Of a stretch of 64,000 nt of DNA, positions 1 through 13,000 are shown in pieces. Source of the DNA: Pectinophora gossypiella (taxonomy: Eukaryota; Arthropoda; Insecta; Lepidoptera; Gelechiidae); assembly GCF_024362695.1 (NCBI RefSeq), contig NC_065405.1:4534672-4598671 (forward strand). The letters are read 5' to 3'. Position numbers and translations under genes: made by a program. The notes below the pieces were generated by a model. That model did no database searches and was not told the origin of the DNA. It saw only the letters and a list, made by a program, of their open reading frames with translations. The number at the start of each line of letters is the position of its first letter. Position 1 is the stretch's first letter.

Positions 1-3000
1 ACCGTGTTGTTTCCTTGTTCAACGCTGCTTTAAGGCTGTTTAGGAAAATTTTGTAAAGAAATTATGATCGCGCTAGTACAAACTCTCACTCCGAAGCTGC
101 AATCTATAAAGAATGTTGCGTAAGAGCGTAATTTGGAAGTAACTAACAGTTTGGAACCTCTTTAGGTCAGTACCCTCATTTTTTCTGCATTGTGAAACAT
201 TTCGTGCTTAAATTCTGATCTATCTTCAATGGCGACCTACCAACTGCAGTTTTTTCAACACTTCAAAGCAGTTTACTTTTTTAATAGCTTTTTTATTTAC
301 GACAGCCAGTTTTTCAGCCTATCTAGTCTACAGTACTTACCTTAAATTTCCGCGTTTAATGGTAAACAAAAACTTTGTTTTTTTTTTCATATAAAGTAGT
401 AAATACTCCTACCCACCTACCTTGTAGTAAGTAGTGGTTTAATACTAGTAGTAACGCTAGAAATTTTCTGTTATCCTTAGTAATCTGATTACAATAACAT
501 AAACCTGAAGTATTTATTGTTAATCCCATAATTCTTATAAGTATTATTAAGCTTCATACTTACGTTTCTGAGTTTAAAAGAGCCTTAGGATTTGACCAGT
601 GCTTTGCGAAGTTTCTGTGTATTTCCACGCAGATATATCCTATGTATAAAATCTTTCACAACAATATCGAAGGATGCAAGATAACCCTTCTGTGTCGATC
701 GTCGCATCCAATAAATAGTGGTGTCAACGACATATGAGTAACATTACTATTATCAACTACACGTCACTCGGCCGTAGTATTTTTAGCCTAGGCCGGACTA
801 AAAATAGTACAACGGTTATTACTGAATTAATATTTCTAAAAACGGATCGTCTACGTAGTGATAACGACACCGATAGTACGGCTACGCGCCGTGTTTTGTT
901 CTCGCGCTTTTTCTGTTTAGACGCACGCCATCTTGGGTTTGTTTACCGCGCAATTGTATTTTTTTAATTATAAATTAAATAAGCGGCATATTTTAATGTT
1001 GACGTGTTTATTTTGCGGCCAGTATTTTTCTCGGTTCTTATGCGACCGGTTATTTGTTTTGTTTTGCTCTACTATGTTTTTTTTTATAAATAAGTCGGTT
1101 CAATAAATATAGTTTTTACTGCTTTTTCTGCTAAATAATCACTAAGGTGCCGTAGTCAGGTCGCTGATAGGTGGATAATTGTTTACTTGAGGATCTATTA
1201 CGTAATGCTCTAGTGATAAATGTAGATTATTATAATTTTATTATACCTACCCAACTTTGTTTACTGTAATTTTATCAACTTTGCTGTTTATTCAAGTAAT
1301 ATTTTAACACTACACTTAATTAACAAACTTACGTTAATTATAGTGGTAAAATGCTACTTTAAACTTAAACACATAGAAAATTCATAATAGAATTTATATA
1401 ATAATAAGAAAATTGAAATTGAAATGAAATAAATATAGGAGCTCGAAGAATCAAATCAAAATCAAATCGAATATACTTTCATGCACACAACATACAAAAC
1501 AAAACACAAACAAAAAGAAGAAGAAGAAAATTATAAAGAGGATTTAGGTTTTTTATACCTAATGAAGAAATGTCTCCTGTGTAACTTAAATTAGCTCTTA
1601 TCTTAGTTAAGAACTCCCAATTCGACGGGTCACGGCACGTTACTGACCCAAGAAGTCATGTTCAACTAAGCCGTAAGTATGTAAATAGTGATAAATTGCA
1701 AAATAATTTACCATTCTCTGCCTCCCCGATTAAAGTAAATACATTTTGCTAATTAGAGAGGTTTAAGAATGAGAATGTTTTATTTTCACCGGAGTTACTA
1801 TTTTATAAATAAAATATTTAATTAAAAATATTGCTAATATTGCGCAAGATTTGTGTGCTGGGAAACTTGCCTACCTGTCATTATTGTATTATTTTTAAAC
1901 GTGATTGGTATTATGTCATCAAATGTTATAGAATATTCCGTTTTTTATATTTATATTTAATAAGGTAGCTTTAAAATAGTTTACGTTTACATAAAAACCG
2001 TACGGGTACGAGTATTCAACCTCAACAGCCTTAATGAGATGATCTCCTGAATTTAATGCGCTGGGTACCTATTTAAGGTGTCATGAACGTGTTAATTACC
2101 TTATTATGAGGGATTTGCTTGTCTCAACAGGATCCAAAGTAGATGTTGTTCAGGTCAATGTTATGGGAGACATCATTATTTTGCAGTATTTTGTCCTGGG
2201 CATATACACGCACACGTGCACTCTATTCTTTTTAACTCAAGCTCATAGGTGAATTCATGCCCAAAACTTTTTCTATATTTATTATTTGATATTTGAGACC
2301 ATATTTTGATATAAGGATAAATTGTTCTAATGATGGTCATTATAAAACAGTTACTTTTACAGTCTTATTTTTATAATTCAAATTTAGATTGTACGAAAAT
2401 TTAAGTCACATACTTTCCGTCTGTCTACAAAGAATGTTAAAAAAATAATGTTGTACCTTAACAAAACTACATGAAAAACACCACAACGTAAGCCCACGTA
2501 ATTTGTTTTCATTCTCAACAATATAATAACTTTACCATATTAAAATCTGACCTAGAAGTGTGAACAGCAAGCCTGGGTAGCCAAACAGCCCCTTAACATG
2601 CAACGCAAATAGCTTTAAATACGTTAAACTCGTAAAACTTACGAATAAATTCAAAATTTTTATATTAGTGTCAAACGTGCTTTGTGTATTAAGTACCTAC
2701 GTATATGAATGTGAACATATAAAATAAATATACACGCCAATTACACGTGCGACAATGTTCTTCTCTCACTCTATCCAAAGCTAATTTACAAGACGTTCGC
2801 CTTTTCAAATGGTTTGACAGCTGCTCCATGTAAGCTCTTTTTGGTTTTCCCTTTCCTGTCTTTCGTTTTATCTTATTTTCCTTATATTATTACCTGCCAA
2901 TCCTGCAACTCCTTCCATGATATCAATTATCTATATATGAAAATATACGTTTGCATGAAAGTATAAATGTGTGTGTGTTATTTATAAAATTAATAAGAAA

Positions 3001-4806
3001 TATCTATTTGAAAATCTGTTAAACCTATATATCGAATTTGTTTACACACATCCATTGATATATGTGTAGTATGTATTGTGCTGTGAGATGCAAATTCTTT
3101 GGCGGGTGGCCAGTACTGTAGTCCAAGATAACGACTTATGTTTAATACAATAAAATTAACACAACGTAATTATCCAGAACAGTCTACGAGTATTTATTAG
3201 TTCTCCGTGAGATACGAGTAGGTGAGACGATTTTATTTTAATTTATGCATTTAGGTACTTTCTTTGTATTCAGACATTCGTTTGTGTAGTTTAAGCGTAA
3301 CTGTTCTATATTATTGAAATATTATTTAATTACTATTAACACACTATAAACTTTTTAGAAATTGTGCGCCAGGTGTCAATAACTTCTAATTCATTTTATT
3401 TATAACGCTGTAGGTGAATTAAATTCTCTTTTTGAAAATATAATTATGAATATCATTAATTCTTTATTCAAAAGCTACATATTTTCTACACATAAGCACA
3501 TGGCTAAGTTAATCTTTCCATGTAACCTGTTTAGCAGGTCGGCTGTACAGTGGCTGCGTAGGAAACAACCTTTGCTCACGCATGGCGCCTGTGACACTTT
3601 GTTACCTAAACCTCCATAAGGTTCACTCGAGTGACCTAATTCAACGGGTAACTCAGTGGATATAGAAATTTAAATTTTATTCTAAGTAATGGGTTAACAA
3701 TATACTCATTATGATTATTGAGTTACAATATTGAAAAATAAATTATAATTTCGATTTTAATATTATTGAAAATATTAATTCTGTTACTGTTCATATTCCA
3801 ATGAAAAAAGATACTTTGAATTATTAAAAAGAATTTTAGTGTAAGAGCTCTAATAGGATTATTTTATTCTAAATTGTTTAAAAAATAAAATCTTAAAAAT
3901 TAACATAGATTAGCAAAAAAGGTTCAAAAACTCGCTCCCAATTTACATGAGAAGAGGCCTAGATAATATTGCGAGATTACCATTGACATTCGCAGGAACT
4001 GCGTCAGTGGTGAGATAAAATCTGTGTTGACACAGTACCTGGGCACGATGACAGTGAAGTAACTATTGAGCTAGTAAGTAGATGTAATGAGACAATAAAA
4101 ATATTGCAAACAGGAAAACCGCGTGGAACTACTGAAGTTGCGATAGGCACAAGACAAATGTTAGAAACGCACGGTAGGAAGAACTTTAACATTCGAATTT
4201 TGAATGAGTTTATCGTTATAATTTTTAAAACGTTCATAATTTATTATAAGGTCGTAAAACCTTTTAAAACTCATTCGAAATTCGAATGTTTCAAAAAAAA
4301 ATACAACATTCCCACGCGACGGATCGTTCTACAATTGTTCTAGAACATTTTGAAACCCAGTTTATCGACAAACGTTTAATAATTCCAGAATTTATTTGAA
4401 GACATTCACATATAAATTCATAGTTCGCGACTTTATGAAATAAAACAGGATGATAAACAATTTTATTCGCATTAATGCCAAGTTATAATAAAAGCTCAGT
4501 TTCTAAAACTAAACTGAAAAGAAAGTATACGTCTGCATACGATAGGATGTATGTCAGAAAGTACGTCATCAAAATGGCGGGAGAGGTTGGTAAGCACAAT
4601 AAATTAATAAATTAAATATTCATGACTGACGCCCAAGACGGTCTAATCTCGTAACGAACTCGATTTTATATACCTAACTTTCCCCTGCACTGCAACTTTT
4701 TTTTGCTACAATGAAGTTGAGCAAAGAAACACCTAGCGTTGAGCAAGTAGCTAATATACGTCTTCAAAATGAATAAAAGCCAATTCTTTAACGAAACAAA
4801 TAACTA
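1..4806. other. Non-coding AT-rich stretch
   Basis: No gene recognised. At 1450-1500 a run like caaatcaaaatcaaatcg resembles the A-rich tail of a LINE on the - strand. An imperfect inverted pair around gtatttttag/ctaaaaatag lies at 767-810. Otherwise nothing I can name; open frames here are short and without family likeness. Confidence 0.4.
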
Positions 4807-4963
4807 GGGGACAAAAAAGGACACATCGAAGCAATTCATCTAAAAAAGCAATAATGATATTTGAACTTTGCGAATATAAAAATAAGTGCGCAATTGCGAC
4901 TGATGTCTAATAGCAATAATGCTTTTTTAGATGAGTTGCTTCAATGTGGCGTTCTAAGCCCCC
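4807..4963. mobile_element. MITE family M1, copy 1
   Basis: About 157 bp with terminal inverted repeats: left end ggggacaaaaaaggacac and atcgaagcaattcatct, right end agatgagttgcttcaatgtg and gcccc. Related copies lie at 25446, 35835, 38401 and 63360. Non-coding. Confidence 0.7.
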
Positions 4964-6307
4964 TGATAATGTTATCTGGAAGAAAATTAGTTATTCAAAA
5001 TGCATTGAAATATTATCCTAATAATAATCACCTTTTGTTTCAGGTACGTTTTAAAAGACGACGCAGAATCGATCAATGAATGCAAAATCCGATGATCTAG
5101 ACAATTTCTCCATCGCACTAGCCACGTGAGTACCTGATTGACGTCACAATTTTTGCCAACTATTAAAAGAACCCTGACATTTCAATGTTATCTCTAAATA
5201 GGAAGGCAGTCTAGTAGTACTATTTCCTGTGCGAGTTTCTACTGTAATGGTTTTGTGGTGGTTTATATAACATGACTTTATAGTAAAAAGCTTGTAAACG
5301 CATTTTTCAAAAATCTTATTCGATTGCGGTTTTCTTCAACAGAACCTTGAAACGGCCACGCTAGTTTAAATCCAAGTAAAATCGATAAAAAAATACCTGG
5401 ACTGACACTAGTGTGTCTGTTGCTTTAAGTTAATGTGATTTTTCAAAAAAGAGCTCATGCAGTTTTCACTATTTGTCGACGATAATTAGAAGCAACCATA
5501 ATCTAAGTAATGCTCTTAGTAGGTACTTTAATAGTGTTATTTTTGGCAAACATACACTTAAATCTAGTTGAGATTTACAGCTCACAGGATTTATCTATCT
5601 CTTTCTTGCGCTTATCGTTAGTGAAGGACAGGTATTTACAGCTGTCAAACTAAAATAAAATGGTCGTCACCAATATTAGCTAGAGCTTTTATGGTCAGTC
5701 CAAGAGGGACTTTAAAAATAGCTTGATGTTTTTCAGAAATAATAATGTTAATACAAAGACCCCTTAATATTCGATGACGTAAGAATTGTACAAATATTTA
5801 AACAATGCCCTTATTTTACGAGTCACAGTCAACAGTGTTCCGGACAAGGGTCAAAGGGAATAATTATAAACGGAAATATAAGGCCTACTTAGGTGCTCTG
5901 TGACATTAATAGAAGTAAACATTCCAAATTAATAATACCTACCTAAGTAGGTAGGTTTAACATTTTATAGAAGACAAAATTCTTTCGCATCCTACGCGCT
6001 ATCTCAATTTTCAGTTTCATTGTGGAATTATAGTAACTATTAATTATAATAACAGAGTAGGAAATGTAATTTTTTGTTATGTTACTTTGAAGAATTCTGA
6101 TGACGTCATCAGATGAATTCGGCGCGTAATGCCACTGGATGGCATCCGGAATTTTGGAAGTAATAAAACTGATTTGTGATACGAGATTATAATTCCAATA
6201 AAAAAAATGACAGCGTGTATGAAGCAGAAGAATTCTGATCTGCATTATGCTGAAAGGGAGGGAATTTTTGAAAGACCTTTATAAATTTTGAAATTGGTAA
6301 ACTACAG
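4964..6307. other. Non-coding stretch with a dispersed palindromic motif
   Basis: No gene seen. At 6092-6150 a block with ttctgatgacgtcatcag and a following 'gcgtaatg' segment recurs at 32429-32490, so it belongs to a dispersed repeat. A palindrome of cctac/gtagg type lies at 5934-5957. Confidence 0.35.
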
Positions 6308-6402
6308 CTAAGAGGGAAACCACTGCCCTATTTTTCCCTAAAAAAGTAGCATGGAAAATGCTGCACCGACAAGAGCGTGGCTCTTAAATTGATGATGATG
6401 AA
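6308..6402 (+). mobile_element. RTE-like LINE 3' end fragment
   Basis: Contains gggaaaccactgccctattt and ends in (gat)n after gtggctcttaaatt. This resembles the 3' UTR of insect RTE-type LINEs. 5' truncated, no coding left. Confidence 0.5.
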
Positions 6403-6836
6403 ACTACAGCTGTAATAACTAATGGAGTAGACAGTTCAATAAGAAGATAACTTGCAGCCTTTCTTTCGGAGTTAATCAGAAAGATAATCTAATTGCTTAA
6501 TATTTTTCATATGCATTAGACTTGATTAACATGAAATATCATCTTCAAGGAAACGGGGAGCCAATTAATATACTTATACAACAAATCTAACATTGTTCAC
6601 TTTAAAAGGTCATTATGAACTGTCAGTGACCTTATCATGACAACTTAATTAATATACTTAAATATTTTTAAAGCTAGATTCACGTTAGGCCTTAACATTA
6701 TACCACGAATGAAACCATGATAAAATAAAACGCTCATATTTCAAATTTGTTAAGAAAACATAACTGATTTTGAGATACTTACTATTTGACAAGTCATCAT
6801 GATTTTATAATAAAAGATGAAGATTATTTGAAGGAC

Positions 6837-7169
6837 TCGTCCTGAAGAAGGTGAGGTCGTCGCCATGAAGGTGAGGAGCTCGGTGGCGCAGCCGTAAACG
6901 CACTCGGTCTGCGATTGTTGAAGTTAAGCAACTTTCGCAAAGGCCGGTCATAGGATGGGTGATCACAAAAAAAAAGTTTTCATCTCGAGCTCCTCCGTGC
7001 TTCGGAAGGCACGTTAAGCCGTTGGTCCCGGCTGCATTAGTAGTCGTTAATAACTATCAATCCGCACTGGGCCCGCGTGATGGTTTAAGGCCCGATCTCC
7101 CTATCCATCCATAGGGAAGGCCCGTGCCCCAGCAGTGGGGACGTTAATGGGCTGATGATGATGATGATG
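6837..7169 (+). mobile_element. SINE family S2, complete copy
   Basis: tRNA-derived head (gagctcggtggcgcagc with a box A-like start), a body shared with other copies, and a 3' end gcccgtgccccagcagtggg followed by a (gat)n tail. It is flanked by an 11-bp target-site duplication atttgaaggac at 6826-6836 and 7170-7180, which sets the insertion limits. Other copies: 18366-18649, 25947-26000, 31287-31416, 61133-61228. Confidence 0.85.
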
Positions 7170-7493
7170 ATTTGAAGGACAAAGGTAGATAAAGTGGTTG
7201 CAGATGCTTTATAAATGTCATTTAAGAAACCGATTATTAAGCACATAATGCAACGGCTTTTATAAAATCGAACATATAGACACCCAGTAAGAAATGCTTT
7301 GCGTCTATAGTCCATCAAATACAGAATCACGTTATAATTCGTGGTTGACTTTGCAGACCGACGTATCTGCAATTTCTGGCCTTATTGATAATTGCAAAAG
7401 GAAATCAGATTCGCCAAAAAAATCAGATACGTCAGTTAGCTACGTCAACGACAGCGTCAGAGACCGTGTATACCCTACTTGTTAAACCGTAAA

Positions 7494-7868
7494 GAGGGAC
7501 AGGCAATGTTCCCAAAAAAAATATACAGATTTTACGTAATAATTATCTATTGTCTCATTACTATGGTACATAATTAATCAAAAATGTATTGTAACGGCAG
7601 AAGCTTATATAAAAAAATGTTGTTGTTTGATATTTGGATCAGATATGGACATAATTTTTTTTTGTTTGTTATTTTGATAACAATAATAGTGGGTGGAAGA
7701 TGTGTTGTGTGTAGGTGTAATAACAAGGTTTTAACATTTATACCCAAAAATAAAAAAAGATACATATGTCTGTTATCTATGAAATAAGAAGGATATAGGT
7801 ACGAAGGCACCTCTGTACAGCGCCATCTATTTTTTTGGAGCACGTAGCCTGAAATGTCCCTGATTGGA
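7494..7868 (+). mobile_element. MITE family M4, copy 1 (short form)
   Basis: The right end has ctgtacagcgccatctat then gtagcctgaaatgtccct; the left end is a decayed inverted match. The interior (agaagcttatataaaa, gatatttggatcaga, gtgggtggaagatgtg) matches the copies at 28622 (inverted) and 30446. No transposase, so non-autonomous. Confidence 0.6.
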
Positions 7869-7959
7869 CTATAAACTCGTAAGCGCCTTTTCGATAAATC
7901 ATATTGTGATGTAACGGGTTGCGGGATTACCAATGTCTGTATGCCAGTATCTGGAAAAT

Positions 7960-8070
7960 TGTTTTTATAAGAAAATAAGGCCGCCTATTGTGCTTATGTT
8001 TTATTCGTATGTTTATGTCCTTTATATATGTTCTTGTGCAATAAAGTATTATTGATTGATTGATTGAAAA
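7960..8070 (+). mobile_element. LINE 3' tail fragment (jockey/CR1-like)
   Basis: Has aaggccgcctattgtgctta, then a poly(A)-signal-like tgcaataaagtatt and a simple (gatt)n tail. The same organisation (…gcaataaa… plus simple tail) occurs at 14168 (-), 19948, 49731 and 58905. Confidence 0.55.
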
Positions 8071-8240
8071 TAAATAAATAAAAAATAAAATAAAAAAATA
8101 AAAATGTGATTTTTCCCAACAAAACCTCTAAACAGACACGTTACTTTTATTCCAGGTAAAAACTGGGTGGGTAAAAACTGAAAATGCCATTAGAAAGTGA
8201 TTTTACAAAAATAAAATTACGTAAATGTACGATAGAATAG

Positions 8241-8512
8241 TACGTTTTCAATAGAATAGTTTCCAACTAGTCAAATCAGTTACTCTTTACTAAACGTCAA
8301 AACACGAAATTACTACGGAATTTGTATGAAAAAGCACTCTGTGACGTCATAGGAAAACGTGACAAAATGTCGCGCTTATTATTACATTTTTCTTTATTAA
8401 TATTCATAAATAAAATAGATAGAAAAAAGGAAACTTTTTTCGTCACCTTTAGATCTGTCTTTATTTATTAATCAGAATTTCATAATTTATCTTCGACCTA
8501 GGAAACTATTCA
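8241..8512 (+). mobile_element. Repeat family M5, copy 1
   Basis: A block from ccaactagtcaaatcagtta through aatttgtatgaaaaagca and gtgacgtcat to taatcagaatttcataattt. It recurs at 48045-48275 (same strand) and 14690-14900 and 17105-17360 (inverted). Non-coding, probably a non-autonomous DNA element. Confidence 0.6.
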
Positions 8513-9120
8513 ATTGAGACTTGTTTAACTGTAATTCAAATAACTACTATTCCCACTTCTATTAGTGGGACCCTCTGTAATTGAGACAGGTTTTTTTATA
8601 TGTCTGGACATCTGAGCCACTGGGTAAAGCAAACTTGCTACTCCCTGGAAATACAGTTACCCAGGTTTAACTGCACTACAAAAGTGCTTCACTTCGCGAC
8701 AATCAGTGATCATCACGTACCCAATGTTGATAACTATTAACGCAAAAGAAGAAAATTTTCACTGAATGTACTTACAATGTCGCATTACGGATAAGGGCGT
8801 GAAACTAAGAAGGAAAGGGGTTCGCAGAATTTTCCTCCTTCCTAAAGGTTAAGAGTGGGTGGAAACGGATAGTATGTACCTACTGATTGAATTTGAAGAT
8901 CGATATAGCTAAATACGTGTAAATTCAGAAACTAATCTTTAGAAATACAGCGTATAGATGACAATTAATTACAAGTAACATAACATAACATAGCATCGCG
9001 TCTGTGTCTCCGGAGTGGTAAACAAAGGTGTATTTATTTATTTATACATTAAGTATTACAGGCATGAGTTTCATCATCATCGCGTCCAAGCCGTCTCCGG
9101 CGACGGCGACTCCTAAATGT

Positions 9121-9390
9121 CTATCCCAGGTCGTTTTTATGATAGGCTCTAATGTGGCTAGCAAAACCGAACTTCGATTTGAAGGTTCGGCCACATGGCG
9201 CACAGAATAACTGGCCAGCAGAATTAAACGTATAGTTGTAGGAGGGCTTCTGTCGAGTCTTCCGTAATTGGCGTTTTACGTCAAGATCTTCTAAACGCTT
9301 CTTTTCGTACAGGTCCACGTTTTTGTGAACAGTGTAACGCCATTCCGGTCTACGACGAGCTCGCTCCTCCCAACTATCAGGTGGAATATC
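9121..9390 (-). pseudogene. LINE reverse transcriptase C-terminal remnant
   Basis: The - strand open frame that ends here carries about 85 residues of the form WEERARRRPEWRYTVHKN, then a Lys/Arg-rich helix, then CAPCGRTFKSKFGFASHIRA. The W..R...R..WR pattern followed by C-x2-C-x3-F-x2-x-GF-x-SH is the usual C-terminal tail of animal non-LTR retrotransposon ORF2 proteins. The part of the frame upstream (9391-9621) is not recognisable. No reverse transcriptase domain is left, so this is a broken element tail rather than a host zinc-finger gene. Confidence 0.6.
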
Positions 9391-9742
9391 ACAAGCCACA
9401 AGGTTGCATGATTGGCATTGGCATGGTTGGCATGAGTTTATTAAGAGAACGATGAAATAATATCTTACTACAATACTTTTGATTATCTCCAAAACCACAG
9501 TATACTCGTGTAGACAAGACTCCGAATTTACATTACAATGCTTAGCCTCAAATGAATTTAAATTGACTTCGCTGTATGACATCATTGACTGAATACATTT
9601 TTTACAGACTGTGTGACTCATATTACGTAATTTTATTTATTGTAGCGCTCATGCAACAATAAAGTGGCTAAAATAAAAAAAAAATAGTAAAAAAAAACAT
9701 ATCACAAACGAACTATTATTAAGTTACGTTCGTAATTCGTTG

Positions 9743-10052
9743 TGAAAACCAATGGTCCTAAGAAGTACGCGTACCCCTAGTTAGGGTACATAGGTTGCAT
9801 AAAGGGGTACGTGTACTTCAAATCACCTCTTAAGCAGTTCATAATACATTAGTGAAAACCAATGGTCTCAATAAAAAGTACGCGTACCTACCCCTAGTAA
9901 GGGTACATAGGTTGCATAAAGGGGTACGTGTACTTCAAATCACCTCATAAGCAGTTCATAATACATTAGTAAAAACCAATGGTCCCAATAAAAAGTACGT
10001 GTACCCGTAGTAAGGGTACGTAGGTTGCATGAAAAGGTACGTGAATTTCAAA
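9743..10052. repeat. Three-unit minisatellite (about 111-117 bp period)
   Basis: Units start at 9743, 9854 and 9971 with gaaaaccaatggtc. Each unit has its own inverted repeat aagtacgcgtacccct / aggggtacgtgtactt around ggtacataggttgcat. The third unit is most diverged and lacks the tail. Non-coding. Confidence 0.85.
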
Positions 10053-13000
10053 TCAATTCTTGTCCAGTCAGGGCATTATTCCCAGTCTCACATTTTCTCA
10101 GGCGTTTATAATTTCGGATATAAATGGCACGCGTGCGAGAATTCTTTTTTGGAAGGGTAGTTAGGAGAAACTAATGGAAACCGCTGGTCTTAAACACAAA
10201 TTTAACCAAAACTTTTAATTTAATATGATACGAATTTTAATGTAATAATTAATTATTAATAAAGAATAATAATCAATAATTATTTAATTTATTTAGATTA
10301 TTGATACCACATATTTTCCAGGATTCGTTCGTTTCATGGGACTTAAACGTAGCTGGCGATGACTGAGTATAGACAGGATGTAGTATGGAGTATAGAGATA
10401 GTATGAACAGGAGTATATAATAAAATGTTATGTGTTAAAATATATAAAAATATAAACTGCTTTCTGGTAACTTTAATCACCTTTTCACTATAATAACAAG
10501 TAAGATTATAAAATTATAAAGTAGGTATTGTAACGTAGAATATTAAATATCAAATATTTATTCAGTAGGTAGTTGTATTTCTTTGCATATTATAAATTAA
10601 TAGGTATTTATTATTCGGTCGGATTCCGATGTCAGTGTGATAGGGGTGCCAACAGAACTAAATGAAATGATAAGAAAATGGTATATTGAGTTCTATGTTA
10701 CGACGTATGGGATTACGATGCAAACCATTGATGTATAATAATAATAATTATGTTTCAATAAGCTGTTGTGTGTTTATAGTTATGTTGCTAATGTACCTTT
10801 ATATCGATCAACAAGATACTTTTGAAAGTCGTCATAAACATGACCCGTAATTATCTATTCTTTTGTATTTCTAGGAACAAAACAGACTTAAATATTCAAT
10901 AGAGTATTTATGCATGAAAAACATGTTACTTTTCTGATAATTTTATTAAGTCCTTAACGCAAAATTAGTTGTGTATTAAATATTGTATAAAAAAAAACTT
11001 TCATAAGCAAGTGTTAATCCTACCGACATAGAGTAGGGCAACGACAGAGAAATCAGGCTTGGTAGGATCACTGGCGCGAACGCATCTTGCACATAGTAAT
11101 TTAGAGTCGTTGCTACCGAGCTCACCCCGACCGGTCTACCATTAAGTGACACGGTAAAAGTAACAACGATTTACTTAGACTAAGTATAGTGGAGGAAAAA
11201 TTATACTATGCATAGTAATTTTACTGAGAATTATACCGTGATCCCCTACGCTAGTAATGGTTTTAATAAACTTTTGTAAATTGATTTCGGATTTTATTTA
11301 AGTATACTTAATTAACAAAAAAGTAAACGTATAAAATCGTATATATGTTATATAATTGTATTGTATAGTTTTGATATAAACATAAAGAATTAAGTTTTCC
11401 TTTATTAAATCTCTCATGGACGGTGTTAGTTAGTTTATAGTTAGCTAGTAAGTTATTTTGAAATTTAGTTCTACAAAGTTACACCTCTGTAAACTATACA
11501 TAAAAAGCAATTTATGACAACATTAAAAATCATAGTCCAAATTATTAAATTACTCCTTTATTTATGCCATTCTTATGCCTATAGTATTTTATAATGACGT
11601 CATAAACTCACACTATTGGCATTGGATCTTATTTTTCCTTATAAAACACGTTTAAATTACTGTATAATTTACAACTAAAGGGCTTATACAATAAAAAATG
11701 TAAGTATATTATGAAAGGAGCTCAGTATTTTTAATTGCTTTATTTTAGTTTTTTTTCTACTAGCTTTATTACTTTGAAAACCTAATTCCTTCTCGAGTAG
11801 CTGGTTCGTCAGTGACAGGTGCATCCAGGCTGTTTATGGGTTTACTAACTTTTTATACCCCTTCATTCAAAACACCAAAACAGTCCTTATTACTTCAAAA
11901 TAAAGTCCGACGCATCCGCACAAAAAACCTTTGCAGAAAAAGTATGCGCTTACGTTCCCATGCCTTCGTCGCGTACCGCACGCCAGTTTTTTATTTTTTT
12001 AATATTATTTTTTTATCAGAAACGGGTCTACAATGAGAAGATTCTGGTTTTGCAAGGCAACTTGCAATGTCGATAGCGTTTTGACTTTATCGAGAGCCTG
12101 TATTAAGTTTTATTACTATGGTATGCTGTAGAGTTAAGAAAATACTCCTATCAATATATATCCATTATATAGACCATTTTATTAATCTGTATTTCAAATT
12201 GTGTTTGTTATTAAAATTTGTAACATGACGATTTAATTTTCAAAATGAGTTTTTTTCGTAGGTAATTTTACAGGTACTTCTATGTTGCTTTTAGTAGGTA
12301 AATTATCTTATTATATAAATTACTTTTGAGTAATATACACAAATAAGAATCGGTAGGTACAAAAAATACTTGTATAAATTATGTAACTCATAATGTATTA
12401 AAAGACTTACGGCTTGTAGAGTGTAATTTTGTATCATCCAAGTCGTACATTCGAGACTTAATTTGTTGTGGATGACCACAACAACCCGTGGGTCCGGTCT
12501 CCTGTACCTTGGAATGGTTGCGATAACAATAAACGTTTATACAATTAATGATTTTCCACATCATTACCGCGATACAACCTTTCTTCAATGTATTCGGACT
12601 CAGTAGAACAGCAATGGATATGAATTATCATTTTCGATCGGTACTTGGTCTTAAAACCAGACAGTACTTAAACCCCTGAAGCGATGATAAAAAAAATGTA
12701 AATGCCCTCCGTGACTAGGACAGCTTCTTGTGACCTTGACGTCGGCCATTTTGCTTTTTTTCGCGCGTTCAATGTTGCCAGCATGACGGCGCTTGCTTTT
12801 ACTTTTTTTTAAAAGGAATCTCGTTATGCAACTTTTCTGCTTTTTATTTCTTACCAAGGAGTTTGTAATTAGTGCGCGTTTTATTTTCTCTTGTGTAGAA
12901 TAACTGTTTAAGTTGAATTTTTTGATATTAATCCTTATCTATTTTAGTGTTACGACTAGGTAATCAAATTATCGCTTATCGTCATACATCACTCGTGAAA

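Noticed and set aside
734..967. 77-residue frame near the window start
   Set aside because: No family likeness, no splice context, and codon use typical of non-coding DNA.
9121..9621. 166-residue - strand frame with a C2H2-like end, as a host zinc-finger gene
   Set aside because: The recognisable part has the pattern of the C-terminal tail of a non-LTR retrotransposon protein, and the rest is unlike any domain. Kept as a LINE remnant.
9743..10052. CRISPR-like array
   Set aside because: The repeated units are over 100 bp, back to back, without unique spacers, in a eukaryotic genome. It is a minisatellite.
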